Shown: positions 51,902 to 58,180 of the stretch, in pieces | Numbering within the stretch: the stretch's first letter is position 1 | Layout: each line of letters starts with the position of its first letter | NCBI RefSeq assembly: GCF_021030645.1 | Contig: NZ_JACGCJ010000018.1 | Span: forward strand, 1 to 58,180 | DNA length: 58,180 nucleotides | DNA from: Agrilactobacillus fermenti | Lineage (GTDB): Bacteria > Bacillota > Bacilli > Lactobacillales > Lactobacillaceae | Direction: 5' to 3' | The notes under the pieces: generated by a model | Told to the model about the DNA's origin: nothing | The model's input: only the letters and a program-made list of their open reading frames with translations | The model's database searches: none | Made by a program: the position numbers and the translations under genes

Positions 51902-51991
51902 TTATTTCTTTTTATCAGGTAAAATGGCGGGACCAGGTTCAAAGGTTGGAAATCCTAAAATATAGCTCAATACTTCTTGCAATAGCTTCAT
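51902..51991 (-). CDS. 29-aa peptide (small-peptide family, member 3)
   Basis: ATG 51991 follows gagaggtgat at good spacing, and TATGAT about 50 bases upstream is a likely -10. The product reads MKLLQEVLSYILGFPTFEP then GPAILPDKKK. Like the peptide at 47208 it has E-(V/F)-(L/I)-x-x-(I/M)-LG, a Pro-containing middle, Asp and a KK end. It stands alone between a SLAP gene and the acyltransferase with its own terminator. Function unknown; the match to the other two makes a chance ORF unlikely. Confidence 0.6.
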   Translation of the reverse strand: MKLLQEVLSYILGFPTFEPGPAILPDKKK

Positions 51992-52251
51992 GCAATTATC
52001 ACCTCTCTTGTTTATTTTCTAGAATATCATAGTAAAACAACTGCCTGGTTAATAGTGTGCAACAATGACTAGCTAGGCACATTTATGCATTATTTTTATA
52101 AAATACCATTTTACTTACATAGACCAATGGAATGATCGATTTTGTATTTTAGTTACTAGACGCAAAAAAACCGGTGGCCCACTATACCACCGGTTTCATA
52201 TATTTATCGTTAAATGAGAATTTTAATTGTTCAACCTAGAAATGTAGCACA
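51992..52251. other. Leader of the 29-aa peptide and SLAP terminator
   Basis: Contains the promoter region of the 29-aa peptide gene and, at 52168-52196, the perfect hairpin aaaccggtgg / ccaccggttt that ends the SLAP gene transcript. The rest is AT-rich and holds no convincing ORF. Confidence 0.5.
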
Positions 52252-53568
52252 CTATGCTGGGTAATAAGAACCATTTTCAGCATAAACCCATTGTGAATCT
52301 GTCCCCAATTTAAGTGCTTGTTTACCATTGATATGACGTTCAGCATAAACGCTGTAAACACCATCGGCTTGAACAGAACCAGCTTTGTCGCCATCAGATG
52401 TGTAAAGTGTTGTGCCTTTAGCTGTAGCGAAGACACCATCTTTATCTTTTTGTGCAGCTAAATCAGAGGCTTTGACCCATTGGTTAGTACCTAAACGATA
52501 GGCAACAACATCGCCGTTATCGTTCAAGGCTTCTTCAAATGCGCGCCATTCTGTTACATCTGTTGCTAACTTCTTACCAGAATCTTTAGAAGTTGCAGCG
52601 TCGCTATAGATTGTAGCGGCATCTTTAGAATATAAAACGGTGCCAGCAGGTAAACTCTTAGTTGTAACCTTAGCTGGTGTTGTTGCGGAGAATGTTACAT
52701 CGCCAGCTGAAACCCATTTGCCAGCAGCATTGCCGTTAGCAGATTTGTCTTCAACGAAGTAAGCTGTTGCATTACCATTTGAATCTTTAGCGACTTTAGT
52801 AACAGAAAGCTTTGTGCCCTTATCACGTACCAAAGCACCTGTGTTATAAGCAAGTTTAGCATCTGTGTAAGTAGCTGTATCATCTTGGTTTGTTGTAGCT
52901 GTACCAGCAACGTCACTTACATTAGCACCTTGTGCAAATGTGATTTCACTATCATCGTATTGCACGAAGTAGGTTGCACCGTTATAAGTGAAGGCAAAAT
53001 AGGTCTCTGTCTTGGCTGGATTTTGGTAAGCAGCTTTGACGGTGATCGAACCGTTGTGTAATAAGTCACGGATCTTGCCAAGCGTTGCATTACCTTCTTT
53101 AAGATTGTTTTCGTAAGAATCATAAACAGTTACGATGGGATTATCGGCTTTACTTTGAATGCTGCCAGAAACTGAATAAGCCTTTTCCCAATATTTTGTG
53201 ACTGGTACAAAGAATTGACCGTTCCCATTTTGGTTCGTATCAACGTTGTAAAATGCACCTTTGACACTTAAGTAAGGTGCAGCACCAGAGCCAAGATCAA
53301 GGGAAGTCAAAGTTGGATTGCTGCCTAAGTAGATATCGCTGCTAGCTTTAACTTCTTGATAAGCATTGTTGCCAATTGAAGTGTAGCCAGTTGTCCCAGA
53401 TTTCACTGGTGTAGATGTATCAAACACAAATTGAGGTAAGCCCGTTGTTGTGGCCGCTTGAACTTGTGCTGGTTCTGTTGTTGCAGATAATGCTGGTGCT
53501 GCTAAAGGTGCAACGGCTAATAAAGCTGCTGCGGCAACACCTAAATACTTTACTGAAGATTTCTTCAT
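52252..53568 (-). CDS. SLAP-domain surface protein, array member 1 (438 aa)
   Basis: Secreted wall protein. Signal peptide MKKSSVKYLGVAAAALLAVA, cut near VQAA. The N-terminal 200 residues are a variable domain (VFDTSTPVKSGTTGYTSIGN). Then SLAP-type repeats: about 235-300 (TYTDAKLAYNTGALVRDKGT), 305-370 (TKSLPAGTVLYSKDAATIYS through NQWVKASDLAAQ) and a final one ending QWVYAENGSYYPA. The C-terminal 200 residues are nearly identical to array member 2. ATG 53568 follows ggagg. Most similar neighbours: 54355-55659 and 56277-57677. Confidence 0.88.
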   Translation of the reverse strand: MKKSSVKYLGVAAAALLAVAPLAAPALSATTEPAQVQAATTTGLPQFVFDTSTPVKSGTTGYTSIGNNAYQEVKASSDIYLGSNPTLTSLDLGSGAAPYLSVKGAFYNVDTNQNGNGQFFVPVTKYWEKAYSVSGSIQSKADNPIVTVYDSYENNLKEGNATLGKIRDLLHNGSITVKAAYQNPAKTETYFAFTYNGATYFVQYDDSEITFAQGANVSDVAGTATTNQDDTATYTDAKLAYNTGALVRDKGTKLSVTKVAKDSNGNATAYFVEDKSANGNAAGKWVSAGDVTFSATTPAKVTTKSLPAGTVLYSKDAATIYSDAATSKDSGKKLATDVTEWRAFEEALNDNGDVVAYRLGTNQWVKASDLAAQKDKDGVFATAKGTTLYTSDGDKAGSVQADGVYSVYAERHINGKQALKLGTDSQWVYAENGSYYPA

Positions 53569-54354
53569 AGTACAGTATTCCTCCTAAATTCTCATAATTA
53601 TAATTGCGACCACTAACAGTTTGACAGGAGTTTGCCTTAAAATCACCAATGGCTAGGTTTACTTCATAGTATATCGATATTTACCACTGCATGGTGGTCA
53701 GTAATTACAAATAATATAATATTACAACACTTATTTAATTATCAAGGACACAGAAAATTCACATTTTATAATCATTAATTAATAATAATGATTTTTCTCT
53801 AATGATCCTGAATTATGAATTGTAAGTACTAAATTCTTTTGTCTTTAAATCGTCCGTATAAATATCGTTAAAGCACATTTTTTAGTGACTTAATTCTAAA
53901 AAAATTATTATTGCATAATTTTTAAAATATTAATTTTGATTCTTATATTTTTTTCTGATTTTTTTTAATTTCACTATCTTAAAAGATTCATCGTTAACTA
54001 ATAAGGGCGTTTCGGAACGTTGAACTTAACGAGAATCTTTGGCTATAGTCAAAATTATCCTACGCTGAAAACTATTCTCATCACCAAATACGAACACATT
54101 GCAGGTAAACCGTGAGTTTGGACTTCTGATGGATTAAAATTGCAGCGAATTTATTTGATCTCTTTGACCTTATGATTGACCCCTTCGACCAACTCGTTAA
54201 CGTAATATCGTAAAGGCACCAGTGGATGCCAAAAAGTATAGAACTTAAGTATTAATAAAACTGGATACAAAAAAACCGATGGAGTGATCAAGTCCATCGG
54301 TTCAAGCATTCTAGAATAATTGATTTAATTGTTTAATTTAACGTTAGGGTTAAA
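53569..54354. other. Spacer between SLAP genes with IS remnant
   Basis: Contains, from the right, the SLAP member 2 terminator (54274-54302), a decayed transposase stretch (about 54000-54240) and an AT-rich leader of member 1 that includes ccactgcatggtggtcagta at 53687-53706. That string resembles 55828-55846 (gccatgttggtcaattatta) before member 2, so the SLAP genes share leader sequence. Confidence 0.5.
54000..54240 (-). pseudogene. Decayed ISL3-like transposase C-terminus
   Basis: On the minus strand one frame reads TFWHPLVPLRYYVNELVEG then VNHKVKEIK before a stop; another frame nearer the left reads FQRRIILTIAKDSR and a stop. EGVNHKVKEIK is the conserved C-terminal block of ISL3-family transposases and (F)RxRIL(L)T the usual end. 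At least two frameshifts separate them. No complete IS end was found. Confidence 0.4.
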
Positions 54355-55659
54355 TTATGCTGGGTAGTAAGCACCGTTTTCAGCATAGATCCATTGTGAA
54401 TCTGTACCTAGTTTAAGAGCTTGCTTGCCGTTGATGTGACGTTCAGCGTAAACTTTGTATACACCGTCAGCTTGGATTGAACCAGCTACGTCGCCATCAG
54501 AAGTGTAAAGTGTAGTACCTTTAGCTGTAGCAAAGACACCATCTTTATCTTTTTGTAAAGCTAAGTCAGAAGCCTTAACCCATTGGTTAGTACCTAAACG
54601 ATAAGCAACAACGTCGCCATCATCGTTCAAAGCTTCTTCAAATGCGCGCCATTCAGTAACGTCTGTAGCTAACTTCTTACCAGAATCTTTAGAAGTTGCA
54701 GCATCGCTATAGATTGTAGCAGCATTCTTAGAGTAAACAACTGTGCCAGCAGGCAATTTCTTAGTCGTTACTTTAGCAGGAGTTGTAGCAGTGAATGTTA
54801 CATCGTTAGCTGAAACCCATTTGCCAGCAGCATTGCCGTTGTCAGATTTGTTTTCAACGAAGTAAGCAACAACTGTACCATCAGAAGTCTTAGAAACTTT
54901 AGATACAGATAATTTAGTACCCTTATCACGAACTAATGTACCAGTATAATCAACAGCATTAGCATCGTTATAAGTTGGTGTATCATCATCATTAGTTGTA
55001 GCAGTACCTGTTACGTCACTTACAAGAGCACCTTGTGCAAAGGTAACGTCCTTTTCAGGTACGAAGTAAGTCTTACCAGCGTATGTGAATGCGAAGTAAG
55101 TGTTCTTAGCTTCATCAGTGTATGCTGCAGTGGCAGTAACTGAACCAGCATTTAATAAATTAGTAAGTCTAGTAGCTGTTGCACCTGTAGCAGGAGTAGC
55201 TGGGCCTTCAAATACACTAGGCTTGTCACCAACAGCAGCTGAATCTGTTTGGATGTTGCCTGAAATTGAGTAATTCTTTGTCCAATAGTCTTTAGCTTGA
55301 ACGTAGAATTGGCCATTACCATATTGGCTACCACTTACAGTGAAGTAAGCACCTTGTACGCTGAAGTATGGTTTGTCTGTACCGTCAATGTTTAAAACGG
55401 TAGTAGCAGGTGTTTGCCCCAAATAAATTGTATTTGTTGCATGAACAGCTTGGAAAGCACCATTGCCAAGAGAAGCGTAACCTGAATCTTGAGGTGTAAC
55501 CTTGTTATCTTTACCAAATACAAATTGTGGTAAACCATTAACTGCTGCTTGAACTTGAGCAGGTTCTGTTGTTGCTGATAATGCTGGTGCTGCTAAAGGA
55601 GCGACGGCTAATAAAGCTGCTGCTGCAACACCTAAATACTTAACTGAAGATTTCTTCAT
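54355..55659 (-). CDS. SLAP-domain surface protein, array member 2 (434 aa)
   Basis: Same signal peptide as member 1 to the residue (MKKSSVKYLGVAAAALLAVA), a variable N-terminal domain (VFGKDNKVTPQDSGYASLGN), then SLAP-type repeats with NQWVKASDLALQ and ending QWIYAENGAYYPA. From about residue 235 to the end it differs from member 1 at only a few positions, while the first 200 mature residues are much more different. That is a mosaic pattern: conserved anchor, variable exposed part. ATG 55659 follows ggagg; own terminator at 54274. Confidence 0.88.
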   Translation of the reverse strand: MKKSSVKYLGVAAAALLAVAPLAAPALSATTEPAQVQAAVNGLPQFVFGKDNKVTPQDSGYASLGNGAFQAVHATNTIYLGQTPATTVLNIDGTDKPYFSVQGAYFTVSGSQYGNGQFYVQAKDYWTKNYSISGNIQTDSAAVGDKPSVFEGPATPATGATATRLTNLLNAGSVTATAAYTDEAKNTYFAFTYAGKTYFVPEKDVTFAQGALVSDVTGTATTNDDDTPTYNDANAVDYTGTLVRDKGTKLSVSKVSKTSDGTVVAYFVENKSDNGNAAGKWVSANDVTFTATTPAKVTTKKLPAGTVVYSKNAATIYSDAATSKDSGKKLATDVTEWRAFEEALNDDGDVVAYRLGTNQWVKASDLALQKDKDGVFATAKGTTLYTSDGDVAGSIQADGVYKVYAERHINGKQALKLGTDSQWIYAENGAYYPA

Positions 55660-56276
55660 AGTGTGGTATTCCTCCTAAAATTCTCATAATTTATAATTGA
55701 TACCAGTGACAATTATAGCATGAAGGTTTACTTTGTACAATGAATCTCAAACCCGGGTAAGATCTCCGCGGTGGATCTCACTATGTATGTTTGAGTTTCA
55801 GCTAGCAATAAACGATCATTCCAATTGCCATGTTGGTCAATTATTACCAACGACATAATATTACAATAAACCGGCGCGGTTGTGAACTGTTTTACCTATT
55901 TTTTTTTGAATGACACCATTTTTTAATATTGCTGAAAATTCATTCTACTCGCAAACCCCGAAAAACCAGCATTTTGACGATTTATTTTCAATTCGTATTA
56001 CAAATTCATTACATTTGAAAATTCTCGATTTCATACTGCTTAACCGCTCATTAACCATATTTAGTCACTCTCCGGTTCTAACTCGCACTTACAATAACGC
56101 TAACCATCAAATCTCGGCCTAACTAAAACCCATTCATTTTAGCCAACTAAATATTCAAATTAGAACCCAAAAAATAAGATCTAGAAAACAAGCGTTATGC
56201 TTGTGTCCTAGACCTTATCATTTACATCATCTATTAGGTTAAAGCAATTATAAAAATCGCGTTTTATCTCTATATA
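55660..56276. other. Spacer between SLAP members 2 and 3
   Basis: Holds the leader of member 2, a GC-rich near-palindrome gatctccgcggtggatc near 55764-55780, and the terminator of member 3 at 56176-56216 (aagatctag...acaagc / gcttgt...ctagacctt). The plus-strand ORF in it (55910-56122) has no ribosome site and is not called. Confidence 0.5.
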
Positions 56277-57677
56277 TTACTGAGCAGGATAATAAGCCCC
56301 ATTTTCAGCGTAGATCCACTGTGCATCTGTGCCTAACTTAAGTGCCTGGTGTCCATTGATGTGACGTTCCGCGTAAACCCGATAAGTCCCCGTTGTTGTA
56401 ATATTACCAGCTGCTTGCCCGCTCACATCATAGAGTAGCATTCCTTTGCTGGTAACAAAAACACCATTTTTTGCTTTCTGCGATTGTAACGCGTTAGCCT
56501 TGACCCATTGATTTGTACCTAAGCGGTAAGCAATCACATTGTCAGCCTCATCTAAGGATTTTTCGAAAGCGCGCCATTCATCAATAGTTAAGGCCAATTT
56601 TTTACCAGATTCCTGTGTTAGTGCTGGATCGCTATAAATTTTAGCGGCGCTTTGAGAATATAGCACTGTGTCCGCCGGTAGTGTTTGCCGCGAAGTTTGC
56701 GGTGCTGGTGTGTTTTCCGCAAAAGTCACATTAGTTGCGGCCAGCCACTTGCCAGCTGCTTGATCAGCATTAGCAGCTACGTGGTAAGCCATAACCGTGC
56801 CATCATCACGCAGTGCAACTTGATCAACAGAGAGTTGCGTAGCCTTAGCAAGAAAAATACCGGCATAGCTGGTTAAAGCCGCATTGTTGAAGGCAGCCAC
56901 ACTATCAGCCGTGGTGGTAATCGTACCTGAAATACCTGAAACATTTAATACAACAGTTGTTGTACTAGACATAACTGGATTAACTGGATTAGTCGGCTTA
57001 GCTTTAGGTAACTGTACTAATTGGATATTAGCGGCAGCTAGAGCATCTTTTTTAATAAAGTAGACCTGACCATCCACAAGAAAGCCATAATATTCTGTTT
57101 GTACCGTTGACCCACTGGCAACGTACGTATATTCGGCCACAGGGGTAACCTTGCCATTATTTTGGTCGATTGCCGCATTGAGTTGTGCTGCTGCACTTGG
57201 GTCCAAATCAACCTCGCCAGTGAGACTATTGAGTTTGGCAAAATCCCCTTTGGCATTTTTATCACCAGTAGCTTGTAGGGCATACCCACTAATATCGTGA
57301 TTCTTTTGCAGCTGCTCGACTCGATTGACCACACCGGTGCCAGCAACGGGCAAACCTTTGTCATCAAGCTTGATATAGTACTGTTTCCCAGCTACAGCAT
57401 CAGTCATCAAATATTCATTGCCATTACGTGTGACCAACTGACTATGAACATTCTTGGCTGCGGGTGCCTGAACTTGTTCCAGCCCCTTTGCTCCCATGAC
57501 TTCTAACGGTGCTTGGTCGGTCCAACCAACGATGACCTGTGTCTCAGGCAGTCCAGCCGTTGCTGCCTGCACATGCGTCGCTGTTACAGCGGTTGGCAAA
57601 ATTGGTACTGCTACAGGTGCTGCTGCTAATAAAGCCGTCAAGGCGACACTGACATACTTAATCGAAGACTTTTTCAT
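56277..57677 (-). CDS. SLAP-domain surface protein, array member 3 (466 aa)
   Basis: Divergent member. The signal peptide MKKSSIKYVSVALTALLAAA resembles but is not identical to members 1 and 2. The N-terminal domain is unrelated (TQVIVGWTDQAPLEVMGAKG, with a YFIKKDALAAANIQLVQL end) and a KPTNPVNPV hinge follows. The C-terminal repeats are of the same kind: YSQSAAKIYSDPALTQESGK through NQWVKANALQSQ, ending QWIYAENGAYYPAQ. So the wall-binding half is common and the exposed half is new. ATG 57677 follows aggagg. Confidence 0.86.
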   Translation of the reverse strand: MKKSSIKYVSVALTALLAAAPVAVPILPTAVTATHVQAATAGLPETQVIVGWTDQAPLEVMGAKGLEQVQAPAAKNVHSQLVTRNGNEYLMTDAVAGKQYYIKLDDKGLPVAGTGVVNRVEQLQKNHDISGYALQATGDKNAKGDFAKLNSLTGEVDLDPSAAAQLNAAIDQNNGKVTPVAEYTYVASGSTVQTEYYGFLVDGQVYFIKKDALAAANIQLVQLPKAKPTNPVNPVMSSTTTVVLNVSGISGTITTTADSVAAFNNAALTSYAGIFLAKATQLSVDQVALRDDGTVMAYHVAANADQAAGKWLAATNVTFAENTPAPQTSRQTLPADTVLYSQSAAKIYSDPALTQESGKKLALTIDEWRAFEKSLDEADNVIAYRLGTNQWVKANALQSQKAKNGVFVTSKGMLLYDVSGQAAGNITTTGTYRVYAERHINGHQALKLGTDAQWIYAENGAYYPAQ

Positions 57678-58180
57678 CAGTCTTTTCCTCCTATTCCACC
57701 TATCGCGATATAAAACAATCAGCTTAGTAATAAATTAACGAGTTAACGCACTGTCACCACAAACAGTGTCGGCCTTTATTGCCCGATAGAGCCAATCGTA
57801 ATTATTACCATTTTGATATAATAATATATAAATATTAATTTGCAACTTTTTTGCTTACCCTTCGAACTTGGCAGCACACAATTGCAATAACCTGCAGCCT
57901 TAACTAAATAACCAAAGCAAAACATACTAAGATTAGATCTGTTGATGAAGTATATTCTTACTTCGGTCAACAGATCTTTTTTGATCAATTATAAAAATAC
58001 CGTTCACTCATTGGGGCTTCGAGCCCGTAAAAAAAACTGGCTTTCACTACTACCTTCTGTTAATCAATTTTAAGTTTGTGGAGCTTCGAGCTCGGGTATC
58101 GGAAATGAGATCCAGGAGTAGTTAGTGTTCTAATCACAAGAAAGAAGATGTTGTTCGATGACCGATCTGATCGGTATCGA
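57678..58180. other. Right edge without a called gene
   Basis: Contains the member 3 promoter area, a long hairpin at 57935-57977 (agatctgttgatgaagta / tacttcggtcaacagatct) with T run, and three short hairpins: gggct-tcg-agccc (58016-58028), gagct-tcg-agctc (58082-58094) and accgat-ctg-atcggt (58161-58175). No ORF with coding character; the feature may continue past the window. Confidence 0.4.

Noticed and set aside
55910-56122. 70-codon ORF between SLAP members 2 and 3
   Set aside because: No ribosome site, no recognisable motif, AT-rich chance ORF.
1-58180. CRISPR array, prophage, rRNA or tRNA genes
   Set aside because: No regularly spaced repeats, phage structural genes or cloverleaf/rRNA sequence were recognised on reading both strands; a covariance scan was not possible.

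Overview
The window looks like chromosome from a lactobacillus, probably Loigolactobacillus or a close relative (inference). It carries low-GC housekeeping genes (efp, ndk, gpmA, a DapE/ArgE-type M20 deacylase) beside large sets of lactobacillal surface proteins: seven WxL-type proteins, four SLAP (S-layer A) proteins, a SLAP-tailed muramidase, GH36 and GH43 glycosidases and several polytopic glycan enzymes. No phage module, CRISPR array, rRNA or tRNA was seen.

Layout. (1) 1-7.1 kb is a mobile scar. A cadmium-type cadC-cadA operon with two cadO-like operators sits between two different IS30-family elements (645-1794 and an ISLpl1-like element at 4399-5440). Around it are broken genes: an FRG-domain fragment, a GNAT N-terminus, and an ArdC/LtrC-like conjugation gene fused out of frame to the start of a membrane-protein gene. 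(2) 7.1-14.7 kb is core: a TetR regulator with a nearby palindrome, the M20 deacylase, efp, ndk, gpmA, a GNAT, an AI-2E-family permease and a lipoprotein. (3) 14.9-29.6 kb is cell-surface and glycan territory: two large WxL proteins flank a DUF6056 - GtrA - GtrB - GT-C - GH43 cluster, followed by a GH36 alpha-galactosidase. (4) 29.8-44 kb holds a SLAP protein, a TraX-family membrane protein, a GH73 muramidase, and five WxL proteins in a row, three of them paralogues of one architecture. No DUF916/DUF3324 partner was recognised. (5) 44.3-52 kb is the most unusual part: a small bacteriocin-immunity-like protein behind a pair of LytTR/pln-box-like repeats, a 31-aa peptide gene, an ABC exporter whose best start is in the -1 frame at an A_AAA_AAC heptamer, a 26-aa peptide gene, a ComK-like gene split by a frameshift, and a ComX/SigH-like sigma factor with a perfect 16-bp palindrome in its leader. 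A GT39-type glycosyltransferase, an acyltransferase-3 and a 29-aa peptide gene follow. The three tiny peptides share a hydrophobic (I/M)LG block and a polar tail. (6) 52-57.7 kb is an array of three paralogous SLAP proteins, each with its own terminator, with a decayed ISL3-like transposase remnant between two of them.

How it fits together (inference): regions 3, 4 and 6 build and decorate the wall. The GtrA/GtrB/DUF6056/GT-C genes would make polyprenyl-linked glycosyl donors and transfer them, and WxL and SLAP proteins would coat the wall. Region 5 looks like a peptide-signalling, competence-regulation or bacteriocin locus whose pieces (sigma factor, ComK-like regulator, tiny peptides, exporter, immunity-like protein) have not to my knowledge been described together. 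The two apparent frameshifts there, each at a homopolymer near the 5' end, are either programmed, phase-variable, decay or sequencing error. The sequence alone does not decide.
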